Origin: Haliotis asinina
Taxonomy: Eukaryota > Mollusca > Gastropoda > Lepetellida > Haliotidae
Direction: 5' to 3'
NCBI RefSeq assembly: GCF_037392515.1
Contig: NC_090295.1
Span: 19,112,001 to 19,176,000, forward strand
DNA: 64,000 nt
Positions 1 through 11,490 of the stretch are shown here, piece after piece. Below the pieces are notes generated by a model that had not been told where the DNA came from, made no database searches, and was given only the letters and a program-made list of their open reading frames with translations. The first letter of the stretch is position 1; each line of letters starts with the position of its first letter. The translations under genes and the position numbers were made by a program.

Positions 1-1065
1 TATAGAACTACATTGAGTAAGCAGAATACATAACAAACACATAACAGGTGTAACCAGAGAGCCAGATGCATTGGGAATCATTTTACGTCCTCATCAAACA
101 GTGACAAGCTGTGACGTCTTGGTTATGGGCTTTAGTCTGTTTACATTGAAAACGTGCAGATGAATTTGACTTTAAGCACAAAAGTAAAAACGTCGAGTAA
201 AGTGGATCACAGAATTGTATACATCTTCTGCTAACAGTTGTTTGAGAAACGATCATAAGTTCAAATCGCTATTCTTGGTTAGTATAACAAGAGCGTAATC
301 ACAGTAACTGGAACAGTTAAAAACAGCCACTGTGGTACATGATGAGTGTTGACTTAGACCAACGCTACTACCCATTTCATTGATTGGTGTTTTATTTATT
401 GTGCATACCCCTTGTAGTACAAACCAGTAACAGTCATTCGAACCTATGAAACTTGTTGAGTACAAGTTGAATATAATTCTTACATTTATATGATCAGTTG
501 GCTAGCTAAAATTGTGAGGATTCGCAGTGTTTATTTTCACTTTATTTGATTTCCATTTTTCTTCAACCCAATAATCTCCAACTTAATAAACACTGTTTAT
601 TTTCAAATAAAACTTTGTCATTTGGTTAGAATGAACATATTTGAACGTTGTTTTCAAATTATCCGTCAATATTTCTTTTAGAAATTGCAAAATATATTTC
701 TGCATCCTAAAAGGGTGTATGGGGGTTAAGGTCCCCATATATTATTCAATCTTTATTTAACAAAAGTGAATTTTTTCTTGTAAATTCTTATTAATTCTCT
801 CTACTGAGATTTATATAAATTGTAGTCAGGAACATGTCAGATTTTATCAATTCATTTAAGCATAAATAATGTCTCATGTTGTTTATAGTTAACCACTGCC
901 ATTAGCAGTTGGTCGGATACATGGATAAATATAGAAGCATCATCGCAATTTTCTTCCTCTATGATTCAGACAACAAGTAATCTCTAAACTTTACAAAGGT
1001 TACAGATTAGTCACGGTGTTTCATGATCATACTGTGTTCAAGTTATTTACACTAGTGCCGAAAAG
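1..1065. other. AT-rich intergenic stretch, nothing recognised
   Basis: I see no convincing gene here. The only open frames are short and lack family motifs. The stretch is AT-rich with homopolymer runs. Confidence 0.5.
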
Positions 1066-1250
1066 GAGTGAGTGAGTGAGTTTAGTTGTACGCCGCACTC
1101 ACCAGTATTCCAGCTATATGGTCGCAGTCTGTAAATAATCGACTCTGGACCAGGCAATCCAGCGATCAACAGCATGAACATCGATCTGCGCAATTGGGAA
1201 CCAATAAAATGTGTCAACCAAGTCAGCGATCTTGACCACCCGATCCCGCG
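1066..1250 (-). mobile_element. SINE family 1, 5'-truncated copy
   Basis: Read on the + strand, it opens with (GAGT)n and then the complement of the SINE 3' tail (GCACTCACCAGTATTCCAGC). The family-1 body follows (GATCTGCGCAATTGGGAACC, GTGTCAACCAAGTCAGCG). It stops just after the GACCACCCGATCCCG block, so the 5' part of the element is missing. The element therefore lies on the - strand. The same body recurs at 4936, 10700, 24281, 29369, 36111 and 44877. Confidence 0.85.
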
Positions 1251-1448
1251 TGTATGAACATCTGTGTAATTTCGATAGAGTATTCAATTCTACAGAAAAT
1301 GTACCATTTGACTGACACTGACAGGCACATGGAATCACAGTCTGATACACAAAATCAACAAGGCTTTTCCCTCCTGACAAATGTCATCGAATGATGAATC
1401 AATAGCGATTGTGACAATCATTGGCTTCAATACACCCCAAACCACTGA

Positions 1449-1473
1449 TGACGTAAGACGACGAATGACGTCA
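1449..1473. promoter_or_regulatory. Two CRE-like sites
   Basis: TGACGTAA at 1449-1456 and a full palindromic TGACGTCA at 1466-1473 lie 17 bp apart start to start. Such sites bind CREB/ATF proteins. No intact gene follows; the next coding-like sequence is a transposase relic on the other strand. They may be chance matches or part of an unrecognised element. Confidence 0.25.
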
Positions 1474-1559
1474 GACCCGGTCCGTCGCCATTACTGAAGG
1501 AGTTGTTGAGCGTTGACAGGTGGAGGTGGTAGTTTTCTTGTTTGTCGATTCTGGTAGTA

Positions 1560-1890
1560 CCATAAGTATTCTATCGGATTAATGTCAAAAGAACAGGCTG
1601 GTCACGGCGAAAACAACCATGGAAGCACTATGCAGAAAGTTGTTTGTCAGTCTTGCTGCATGAGGCTTTGCTACATTGTGTTGGTAGACAATGTCACGCG
1701 ATCGTTGCTGGATAAATGGCAACACAACTCATTACAAACCTTTATACCTATATCTTGGAGCATTCACGTTGCCAGGAATAATGAAAAGGCTCGTGTTTAG
1801 ATTGCCTCAGATCAATACCCGCACCATAATGCTACCGGTCAGACGTCAGCGCATTTCGACGCCAAACCTTCATTGCATAAATAAAGTGTT
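1560..1890 (-). pseudogene. Tc1-like transposase relic (DDE core)
   Basis: On the - strand this stretch reads, across stops and shifts, as the catalytic core of a Tc1-type transposase. Recognisable pieces include GNVNAPRYR, VVLPFIQQR, DIVYQHNVAKPHAAR (family pattern QDNARPHxAR) and INPIEY (family DLNPIE). The second catalytic aspartate is replaced by histidine (QHN instead of QDN) and stops interrupt the frame, so it cannot be active. A better preserved relative lies at 3056-3990. Family assignment rests on the motif order, not on a database search. Confidence 0.6.
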
Positions 1891-2884
1891 GGTCAAGTAC
1901 ATTACACAGAGGAGGATGTTTACATGGAAAACTCAGAGATTTAAGGTAGACGGTTTTGAAAATGTAATGCTGAATGATTCAAACCTGCCGCCATTTTGAT
2001 TTCACACATGTGCAGTTGCCCTCATGCTAACCCGGGTGGAGCAACACCCAAACGGCTACTCCACCCTTGCATACTACTATCTCTCTAGCAGCTCATACAT
2101 AAATGTCGAAAAGTACTTGCAAGTATTATTTTCAGGATAACTCTCAAAATTTGCGCCCAGACTATACACCTCACAAGAAACCTAGAAACACGCTGTTATT
2201 AAAGTTTAAAAAGTTTTCTTATGAAACAAGATGTGACGAGAGTTGTTTGTGGTATCTATTTTCACTTTCACACGAGAAAATTCGGATCGGCTGAAAAGTA
2301 GGTAATTGTATAAGCAGGTTAACGAGACTCATGTTTTGGCATGTATTTGCTCTTAATTCAGGGTGGTGCTGTGGTAACCAAGTGGCTAAATGTTGAATAG
2401 GGGCTCAAATACCAGAAAATCCTGCATTTTGTTCCTGGCGTGGGTAACGTATTTGGAGTGACTCACGCCGACTGGGGTTCAATGACCCCGTGGGAAACGG
2501 CATGGCACATCACACCATGCCATCATGTTGGACCAATCAGCGTAGAATTCAATTTTCAGTACCATAAACTGGTTTGATTCGATTTGAGAGTGGGAACATA
2601 TGAACCCCTGTGACAATGACTTGATGTTATCACTTACTACATTTTACATCTTTACATTTTCCATACTCAATAACCTTTTCCGTCGCATGTGGGGAAAATC
2701 TCAAGGCACGCACCGTTCAGGCATGGTGCACTTTCAACCTCCAGCTGAAGGACTTACTCAACCAACGTGTAATATGATATCTCCTTCTGTTGTATTCTAA
2801 CACAAGTCTGTCTCACGGTCCCTGAACTATACAGTCTCCCATTGGCTCTTTTTCAGTTTAAATAGGTTTGTTTGGGTCCCCATA
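1891..2884. other. Intergenic stretch without recognised gene
   Basis: I find no supported gene. Around 2362-2580 the sequence has a weak SINE-like flavour (GTGGTAACCAAGTGGCTAAA, then CTGGGGTTCAATGACCCC, resembling A-box and B-box spacing), but it does not match the other SINEs here well enough to call. Confidence 0.4.
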
Positions 2885-3055
2885 TACTGCTCAAAAAAGA
2901 CACGCATAGCTAAAAATTGTTATCAAGTTATACACTTAAGGTTCAGCAACACAGGACAGTCATGAAGAAATTCTGAATAAACATTAACCGTCCAATGCTG
3001 CAAGAAATTGGACGTCACAAATGAAAAGTGTTCTAAGGTCAAGGTCGCAGAGCAG

Positions 3056-3990
3056 TCAGTATCGTGTGTGGCCACCATTAGCATCAACGGTTGCTTGGCA
3101 TCGACGTTCCACAGACTGGACCAGATTCCGGATGAAGAGCCTGGGAATGCGTTGGTACTCTTCCTTCAAGGCCACACACAGAGCAGGTAACATCTGTGAC
3201 TCTGGGTCACGCTGTCGCACACGACGATCCAATTCGTTCCACCAATGTTCAAGATCCAGTAATCGTGAGGGCCAATCAAGAACCTGAAATTTGTTCTGGG
3301 CAAGGAAATTCCTGGTTATTCTTGCCCTATGCGATCGAGCGTTATCATGCTGAGAAATGAAAGGAAGGACATGAGGCCTGATAATTTCATCACGGTAACG
3401 TCGAGTTGTCAAATTGCCCTGGGCCTTGATGAGATCTGTCCTGCCACTGTATGAGATGTCAGCCCAAACTATGACGAATCCACCACCAAAGCTGTCCACT
3501 TCCTGTGCACAATTTGCACCGTAGCGTTCGTTACGACGCCTTTATACACGTGCTCTTCCGACGGAACGTCGCATCATGTAACGTGACTCATCACTAAAGA
3601 TAACAATTCTCCACCTTTGCAATGGCCATGGGAAACGTTTGCGACAGCGCTGTCGGCGTTGTTGACAATGTTGACATGTAAGGACAGGTCCTCGCAAAGG
3701 TCTTCTTGAACGAATGGGAGCCTCATGTATGCGGTTCCTCACAATCTGATCAGAAATTGTTCTGAGTCCTGGCACTACCGATGTTGTGGAGGATGCTGTG
3801 GTGAACCTGTTCCGTAAATGTCGAAGCCGAATAAACCTGTCCTGAGCGGGCGTGGTCACATGGGGTCGACCTGACTTGGGGCGATCACGTGTTGACCCTT
3901 GCTGCTGGTAGCTGCTAGTCATGCTATGGTACTCTGTGACACATTCAGTTGCCTGAGTCGCAGACTGACTCGCCAGCCTCCAAATGACAA
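3056..3990 (-). pseudogene. Tc1-like DD34E transposase, frameshifted
   Basis: Two - strand open frames (3922-3542 and 3499-3056) together cover most of a Tc1-like transposase. The first carries the end of the helix-turn-helix region (GSTRDRPKSGRPHVTT) and the first catalytic block (FSDESR). The second carries ISYSGRTDL, HDNARSHRAR with the second Asp, and WNELDRRVR with the final Glu. Upstream, 3923-3990 reads as LRQLNVSQSTIA in another frame, so the N-terminal domain is broken too. A probable left terminus, TACTGCTCAAAAAAG, begins at 2885. I could not find its inverted partner on the right, so that end seems lost. Confidence 0.8.
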
Positions 3991-4935
3991 CTCACATTGT
4001 TGCCCTGAGCCTGAGTAACACCAAATTTAATATCATTAATATTTCTTCCCGTTCGCAATTTATTTCATTCATTGAGGAAAACAGATTTTGGTACGTTTGG
4101 AACGAGTTGTCCTCAATGACAATGGATTTAAACTCGGAAATGTTTACAGACACCGTTCACCATAGATACAGATTACATAAACACCGATGATTCAAGTTCG
4201 AAAATGGAAAAATACTACCTATGCGTTTCTTTTCTTTCCTTTTTTTTTCTTTTTTTTTCTGAGTAGTTTATATTCAGAGATTAAACATTCGTCTATTCTA
4301 ACGTGCACACGAATGTGTAGATATACGGGTTCAGTTCACGGGTTTTATGACACATTTGTTCAATGCCACATGTAACCGCTACATGAAAATTGTTTAGGCT
4401 TGTCTTCACCATCACCAACTAATACAAAATCACATTCCATATGGTGCTCAACTCATTATTGTATCCTGCCTTGGGAATGCCAACATGTATTTGTGATTGT
4501 TTCAAATTCGCTATCAAACCAGTGTGACGTAGGATTGAGGAAGTGGGGAAATTCAAGGATGATATTGAAATGTTATACTCAAATCTTTTATGTTTGTGAC
4601 TGTGTGAATGAATCAACCACCAACGCACATGAGATGACAATACACTTCCATGGTATATAGCACAAAGCCCTCTCTCTCTCACAGTGAAACAAACCTCCGA
4701 CAAATTGGGCGCCAAAGTTTAGGGTAGACTTGCACTTATCTCAAAGGTAATCCTTTCAATGATGTGAAGTTTTTAACAAGACTAATGTCATGAACTATAA
4801 CAAGATTTAAATACACACTGCAGCTTTGGCTGTGGCAAGGTGGCAGGCTGTTCAGGGTGATTGTACGAGCGCTTCCATAGATCTTTCCAAACTTATATCA
4901 CGAATGGGGTGTCATTGTGTAGTGTTCAAGTGTCA
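3991..4935. other. Intergenic stretch, low complexity
   Basis: No gene is recognised. There is a T-rich run at about 4233-4260 and a CT run near 4670. The short open frames have no family motifs. Confidence 0.4.
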
Positions 4936-5206
4936 GTGTGAGTGAGTTGGTGAGTTTAGTTATACGCCCCACTCAGCAATATTCCAGCTATATGGCAGCA
5001 GTCTGTAAGTAATCGAGTCTGGGCCAGACAATCCAGTGATCAACATCAGCATCGATCTGCGCAACTGGGAACCGATGACTTGTGAACCAAGTCAGCAAGC
5101 CTGACCACCCGATCCCGTTAGTCGTATCTTACGACAAGCATAGTCGCCTTTTATGGCAAGTATGGGTTGTTGAAGGCCTAATCTACCCGGGGACGTTCAC
5201 GGGTCG
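4936..5206 (-). mobile_element. SINE family 1, near full length
   Basis: Starts on the + strand with GTGAGTGAG and the complement of the tail (CACTCAGCAATATTCCAGC). It continues through the body with GATCTGCGCAACTGGGAACC and TTACGACAAGCATAGTCGCC, and ends with CCCGGGGACGTTCACGGGTC. This is one of the longest family-1 copies. The element is on the - strand. Confidence 0.9.
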
Positions 5207-5360
5207 TTCAATTTTATTGTCACCATTTTTCACAATCTTGTGTGGTCCTTTCAGATTATTTGTCTCGGTTTTTTTTTTTATTTCAGGCACATTCACAAAA
5301 AATAGTATCGAAGGAAAACACAAGCGGAATAAAAAACATCGGTTCTGCCGTAGCACAGGC

Positions 5361-6110
5361 AAAATGTGGCGCAAATGGGTTGCGTAGCATAGAGAATATG
5401 ACAATTTGGCAACGTACTTTCCTCGTTTCGGGTCGAAAAATACGTTTCATGTCAAAATAATATCGCCACCGTCAAATGTACACACTCATTTCTTCACTGG
5501 GTTGTTCTCTCACATTTCCAACTCCATGTTGAACGATCACTCACGTGCAACTCGGTGCATGTCAGACCGTTCTTCGCCTCAATTCCCTCTTCCAGCCTCC
5601 GGTTCAACGGAGTGAAGGAACAAGAGGGTATTATTCCATATGGAATACTTTCAGTTACCTCCCCTGTATCATTCGCCCAATACGACAGAAGTGTTTTTAT
5701 GTAGAATAAATGTTACGAAACTTCTGACAATAGCGACGACAGATAAGACAAACAGGTTCAGTATAAAATTAGGCAATGAGGTGTTTCTTTTTAATTTCTG
5801 TTTATTCTTGTTCCGTCACTTCGTTCAAACGGAAGCTGGCAGGGGTAATGGATGCGAAGAACGATCTAAATACCACAACTTGAAAACATATTTCACGTCA
5901 GTAATTACTAAATATGGGGAAAGAAATCTGTGAGCACAACCAGGTGAGAAAATGGGAGTGTACCGTTGATGATGGCGATATTTTATTTTGACATGAAAAA
6001 TATTTTTCGATCGTTGCCAAGGGAAGTACGTAGCCAACATTTACTCGCTTCGCTCGCATATAAGAAGACTTGTCATATTCTCTATGCTGCGCAACCCCAT
6101 TTGCGTTACA
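5361..6110. repeat. Imperfect inverted repeat (~750 bp fold-back)
   Basis: The left arm (about 5361-5625) and right arm (about 5805-6110) are reverse complements. GCATAGAGAATATGACAA on the left matches TTGTCATATTCTCTATGC on the right. TTTCATGTCAAAATAATATC matches GATATTTTATTTTGACATG. GAGTGAAGGAACAAG matches CTTGTTCCGTCACTTC. About 180 bp separate the arms. This is the form of a fold-back element or a non-autonomous DNA transposon with long inverted repeats. No transposase frame is inside. Confidence 0.8.
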
Positions 6111-6331
6111 GTGTACCTGTAGTCGTAGTAATACTGGACCAACCTAGTTTGTGAAATTCAACGGTTTCAAACTGGGTATTTGGATAATTTGGAGAGGTCA
6201 TAAACAATGATGTACTCTTTCGATGAAGCCTAAAGGCACTTTGTATAAACATATACCTAGGTGGAAAAAGTAAAGGAAAAGAAGCAGGTACATATTTTAT
6301 CCGCATATGAAGGGTGCCTTTCAACAAGCTT

Positions 6332-6500
6332 CATATATTAACTCTGATTCAACTTTACTAAAATGCATAAATGCATTCATAAAGGCAATGCTGGTAAATA
6401 AGGCTCATATATTAACCCTGACTCAGACTTAGCACAATGCACGGAATTATATGTAAATGCATTGCTGGCAAACGGCCATTGTTGAAATTGCATATATTAA
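6332..6500 (+). repeat. Short tandem array, ~74-84 bp unit
   Basis: The phrase CATATATTAACYCTGAYTCA begins at 6332 and 6406, and its opening recurs near 6490, so there are about three diverged units. A related pair with a ~75-bp period occurs at 26341-26470. Confidence 0.6.
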
Positions 6501-6667
6501 CATATTTGTTTACCCTACATGTCAAACATCGGACATATGTGAAGGGCATTTGTCAACGTATCTGATGCCCAATATTTTTCTGACAGTTGTTAGCGATACT
6601 GACCCGCACTTAACATGTAATGTGTCATGTATGTCTGAGATGTTGGTTATTGTGGATTGTGGATCGT

Positions 6668-6850
6668 GTTCGCCGTCACACATTTCACTAGTCCTATGTA
6701 GACATGTCCCTTGTCCCTTATGTGAAACTATGCCTGATTTGGTGTCAGGTATTCACCGTCACACACTTCATATGTGCTGTGCCGATGTGACCCTTGTGTG
6801 AAATTATGCTTAATTTGATGTTCGATATTCACCGTCACACACTTCACATG
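6668..6850 (+). repeat. Tandem array, ~76-83 bp unit
   Basis: Units share ATTCACCGTCACACACTTCA. The phrase starts near 6668 (diverged), at 6751 and at 6827, giving spacings of 83 and 76 bp. The motif resembles the phrase in the 41.8-42.4 kb array and at about 39340, which suggests a dispersed minisatellite-bearing element. Confidence 0.6.
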
Positions 6851-7334
6851 TTGCTATGGTGTTATTGTATACTTTGTCATATTAGTAGGTAGCTACATTA
6901 CGAGTGGGTGTCAGTAGTTCTAGTTTTCTCCAAGACGTTTTCAGGATTGAAACTCTATTTCGATTTCTTGTTGTTAAGACATCTCTACCTAGTCACCATC
7001 CAGACAGGAGTGACACATTTCTCCCAACACGTATCTACCTTTGTGCACACCGCTTAAATAGACCCCCTAATTTCATGGAAAACCAACAATCCGCCTTTTC
7101 AGTGACCTGAAAACAGAAAATGTAGTCGACATCTTAGTCCATCTGTCAAGGACGTATGATCGGTTTGAAAATTCCTTTTCCATCTCACAACCGAATCATA
7201 AGATGGGTTTTCTTCACCATAAGCACTTTTCTCTTTTCTTTTTATTCAGTACAATGTGTAGGCCTATGCCCTATGTACAACAACAAGGTCCATGCATGAT
7301 ACAAAGACTGTGAAAGCAATATAATCAGTTTGAT

Positions 7335-8160
7335 AAAGAATTTATCCAAGTGTGTCCATGCATGAAAAAATATGACATTCTACAATCCTAAATGCCTAGT
7401 TTTATAATACGAAGTAGGTGTACACAAGTTTAAGACAACCCACTGTACAGCGTAGTCTATACATCACACAGGAATGTATGCTAAAAAGGCTGCATGATGA
7501 CACAATCGATCGGTATTGCAAAATAATTATCCATGTGTACCCGGACATGAAAACTATTGCATTCTTTGCTACAAAACTGAATATACAAAGGTATTAAGAG
7601 GACGGATGCAAATGCGATATACAATCGATATTCACAGAATGATTATACAGGTGTGTCAAGGCTTGGAATATGTTCCGTTCCATTCCGCGTTCAATGATGC
7701 ATAATTTTATATTAAGGGGCAGGTATACAAGATTTTTTCCAAAAGAGACCGTCAGTCCTAGCCAGTGTAACAAACCATATCAGATGCTGCCTGCGCAGCA
7801 TGGATGATATACTAGACAACTGTCAACGGTGCACAGATGATATACCATTTCACATTCAATGCTGCTTCATTTTAAATAACAATCTGAATATAGACAAATT
7901 TTAAAGCTAAGTCCTATATGCTACATGGTCCAAACATATACACAAGCCATTATAATGGAACAATCGGTCATACAGGATGTTTACCCATGTGTATCAAGGC
8001 ATAAACTTCTAAGTTCAATGATAAGTAATATTACACTTCAAAGTGGGCACACAAAAGTTCTAAGAGGGCATATGCAAGTTCAGCATGTGCAGTCAATTTT
8101 ACAGGATGATTATTCGGGTGTGTCCAGGCATGAACTATATGACTTTCCGTGATCAGTGAT
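7335..8160 (+). repeat. Strongly diverged tandem repeats
   Basis: A phrase like CAGGATGATTATTCGGGTGTGTCCAGG-CATGAA recurs in diverged form near 7335, 7515, 7635, 7970 and 8100. Between copies lie similar stretches such as GGTATTAAGAGG and AGTTCTAAGAGG. Spacing is irregular (about 120-335 bp), so this is an old array rather than a clean satellite. Confidence 0.45.
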
Positions 8161-8808
8161 GCGTAATAAAACATTACAGGGTAGATGTACAAAACCTTAG
8201 AGAGAAAGACTTGAGTCCTAGCAATTATAACTTAAGGAGAATGTCCAAAACACGTGAAGCAGGTTTGACGAAGTAGGCCGAGAACTTGCTACACGTGCGC
8301 AACTAATAGAGAGCTTGAGAACACTCTCCAACTTTAAGCAAGTACCCTCAAATATGCGCTCTGAGCAAAATCTTACTGGTCGCAGTCGTACACTATTATT
8401 GAAGGTTATGACAGTCAACGCAGTTGCACAAGGAATATTGATCTAGGAAGGAATATACATCTATGGCGATTGCCATGTCCATACACCAAAATGCCGACAT
8501 TTTTAATAACATTACTGTGTGTGTTTGTTTTCGTCTGTGTATCAGTTGTACTGTACTGAAATCATAATCTTCGCCTTGGCATCGCTGTCATTACTGTTCC
8601 CGGTAGCTGTTACTACAATGCGCTGAAACGGCACTTGCACAATGCACGAGCACTAACTTTGGAGGGCTATTGTTATATATAGCCTGTACCGAGTGTGATA
8701 ATTTCTTGCAGGTGTTTCGGAGTTCAGCGCCGGATGTCAGGATATGTAGATGAACTGTTTTGAACGCAAAATACATTTTCTAGTGGGCCTGAACTTGCTG
8801 ACAAGGTT
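8161..8808. other. Intergenic stretch, nothing recognised
   Basis: No gene, repeat or RNA was recognised. Short open frames on both strands lack family features. Confidence 0.4.
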
Positions 8809-9650
8809 GTAGTGAATTCAGATTTTGAAGCCCTTCTGTTTTCTGCCGACACTGGCGAAAGCGCGGTCCCAAATTTTGATATCGGACAATACCATTTGTT
8901 TTCAAGTGGCGATTCAGATAATGAACCTCATGACGCTCAAATCCTCTTAGATGACAATTCCGATAAAGAGTTGATTTAGCCAGTCAGTTACTGGAGGAAA
9001 AGTGGGGGAAATGGGGCGCTGGAATCAAACCTTCAACAAATGCTGTTTCTCCACTTGAATCTGAAAAGACCCCTTTTTCAGAAGCTTATATTAATATACA
9101 ACTCTGCGACTCCAGTCACCCGGTAAACACTCAGAATACAAGTAAATGGGCAGTGAATATTTTCAGGAACTGGGTGATAGAAAGACAAAACCGACACCTG
9201 GATGTCCCGCTCCAACATCACGATATTGTATCTCTTGCGTCAAACGAAATAGCACTTAACAAGACTTTGATATTGTTCATAAGTAAAAATGAAAAAGGGG
9301 AACAGATTCGGGGGAATACATTGAATGAAATTATCACAGCTCTCCAATATCATCTTAGAGAAAAAAGGTCTTGATATCAACTTTTTTATATTCACCTTAC
9401 TTGAAAGATATGAGAGAAGTCTTAGATGTGAAAATGAAAATTCTGGCTCGTCAGGGCATTGGGATTAAGTGTCGACAGGCAAGCATCACCACAGAGGCAC
9501 AGGACGATGAGCTGTGGTGAAGAGGACTGCAGGGAGAAGACCCCCCAGCAGTTGCTGCACACTCCACTGTATCTCATTGGGTTGAACTCCGCCGTTCGGG
9601 CTGGAGACGAGCACAGGTTTTTGCGCTGTGGGGCTTCCATTGATATTCCC
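8809..9650 (+). pseudogene. Crypton-type tyrosine recombinase relic (DUF3504-like)
   Basis: Read across frameshifts near 8976, 9370 and 9515, this is a continuous coding-like stretch. An acidic N-terminal part (SSGDSDNEPHDAQILLDD) is followed by LASQLLEEKWGKWGAG and NTQNTSKWAVNIFRNWVIER. Then come LKDMREVLDVKMKILARQGI and TPQQLLHTPLYLIGLN-xAVRAGDEHRFLRCG. That order matches the KIAA1958/ZMYM-like family, which descends from Crypton tyrosine-recombinase transposons. The C-terminal catalytic Arg/His/Tyr part is absent; a Copia relic follows instead. Inactive. Identification is from remembered family motifs, so a profile search would be decisive. Confidence 0.65.
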
Positions 9651-9690
9651 CAAAGATTGAGGACCCAACCAACTCAGATATACAGAAGAC

Positions 9691-10452
9691 GTGTCCAAAA
9701 CAAACAAAGGAGGGCTTACACGCAGAAAAGTCCACAGGAAGGTAGTCACTCGATGGGTATTATATCAGACGGGTGACAAAGGTAAAGCGAGGCTAGTGGC
9801 TAGGGGACTTGAGGAAACTGTAGCCATTGATAGAGACTCGCCAACTGTCAGTAAGAGTGCATTACTAATGTTTTTAACTCTTGCAGCATAGCAAAACAAG
9901 ACCACAGACATCAAGTCTGCATTTCTCCAAGGAAATGCATTGATATGTATATTATCCCCCTCCCAAAGGACGCTAATGTAGCTGATGACAAACTGTGGAA
10001 GCTAAAGCACTGTTTGTATGGACTGAATGATGCTGCAAGAATGCTTACCAGAATACTTACCAGATCGCCTCCTGCAGTTGGGATGTATTCAATCAGTATA
10101 TGACCCCGCATTGTTTTACATGAAATATGGTGGATGTCTTATAGGAATGATTGCTTGTCATGTTGATGATTTGTTACAGTTTGGACAACCTCGTTTTGAC
10201 AACATCATAGCACAGTTAGTTCAGTATTTCAAAGCTGGGAAGATGGAAAGTGGACAATTCAAATATGTTGGTTTTCAGATCACGCAGAGTCCTGGTGCTG
10301 TTGTGCTAGATCAGAATGAATATGTGCAAGATCTAGAGTTCGATAATGTGTCACCTGAAAGAAGATCACAAAAAGCTGAAAATCTAACTGTGAAAGAACA
10401 TACAGTATTGAGACAGATGGTTGGTAGACTCAACTGGTGTCGTCTGTTATGA
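9691..10452 (+). pseudogene. Ty1/Copia reverse transcriptase relic
   Basis: Blocks typical of Copia RT occur in order: KARLVARGLEE, TDIKSAFLQGN, LWKLKHCLYGLNDAAR, YDPALFYMKYGG and IACHVDDLLQFGQP. After these come QFKYVGFQITQSPGAVVLDQ and a C-terminal LRQMVGRLNW. The YxDD-type active site reads HVDD. At least two frame changes and a stop (near 9889) break it, and only the final 141-codon frame (10027-10452) is clean. No LTRs, integrase or RNase H are visible. It directly follows the Crypton relic, so one may have inserted into the other. Confidence 0.85.
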
Positions 10453-10699
10453 ATACTGCTCTGCGCATGTTACAGTTTATCTATGGGGCTTATGGGTAAT
10501 TCCCGGGTGGAAGCGAGTGAGCGTGTACACAGATGACAAGACAGATAAAGGCGTACGTGAATGAACACAGTGTTGGTTTCATAGAGGCATATTTACATTC
10601 ACCCGTTAAGATACACCGTAAGTCGTCTCTGTAAAACCACTGGGTTCCCCGGATTCTACACAAACCACTCACTCCCAGCCACCACAGCCACACGACTGA

Positions 10700-10970
10700 A
10701 TGAGTGAGTCAGTGAGTGACTGAGTGAGTTTTACGCCACACTCAGCAATATTCCAGCTATATGGGGGCGGTGTGTAAATAACCATACAATCCAGTGATCA
10801 ACAGCGTGAATTTCGATCTGCGCAATTGAGTACCGATGACATGTGTCAACCAAGTCAGCGGGCCTGACCACCCGATCCCTTTAGTCGTCTCTTACGACAA
10901 GCATTGTCACCTTTTATGTCAAGCATGGGTAGCTGAAGGCCTATTCTAACCCGGACCTTCATACGAATGT
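10700..10970 (-). mobile_element. SINE family 1 copy
   Basis: Begins with TGAGTGAGTCAGTGAGTGAC and the complement of the tail (CACTCAGCAATATTCCAGC). The full body follows through GACAAGCATTGTCACC to CCGGACCTTCAT. About 20 bp of the body near CTGTAAATAATCGAGTCTGG are deleted relative to other copies. Confidence 0.88.
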
Positions 10971-11109
10971 ATGGCAAGGAGATTGACGAGTAACTAGTTG
11001 TGGAAAAGGCCGGCCACAAATTGGTTGCTATCAGAACTTACAAGGTAATTATTGGTAAGTATTGATTATCGTTCCTAGCCCCAACAATTTTGTAAATTAT
11101 AACTTCTGC

Positions 11110-11490
11110 TTAAAACAGAAGTAATACATAGTACTTATTCTTTAGGAGAGCTTTGTTACGAAGGTTTGAGGCATGGAAAATGCAGCAGGCCAAGATTCTA
11201 ATAACCGATTCGTGTTGGGAAGACGTGAGTAGGTTAAACTTTGACATAGTTTGGAATTCAGTGTCTTTGCGAAAGTTATCACAAGCTACACAACTCGGCA
11301 GAAAGTTATATTCAGTCTCCATGTATCCAGTGTTACAGACTTTACATAGTCTTTCATACCTTGGGATATCTGAATATCTGCCAGTTTCAAGTGCTAGTTT
11401 ATGCCAGTTGCAGCGGAAGAGCAATTCTGAATTTATATATGGCCATAGCAGAGAGGTAAAACTCAGTTTGGAAAACTGTCTTAAATAAAG
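11110..11490 (-). pseudogene. Non-LTR retrotransposon C-terminal relic
   Basis: The - strand frame carries SELLFRCNWHKLALETGRY, then SDIPRYERLCKVCNTGYMET and EYNFLPSCVAC. This follows the zinc-knuckle-like end found after the RT domain of many LINEs (ETGRYxxIPRxxRxCxxC...E.HxxLxCPxY). The usual histidine is Asn here. No RT or endonuclease sequence accompanies it, so it is a fragment. Confidence 0.65.
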
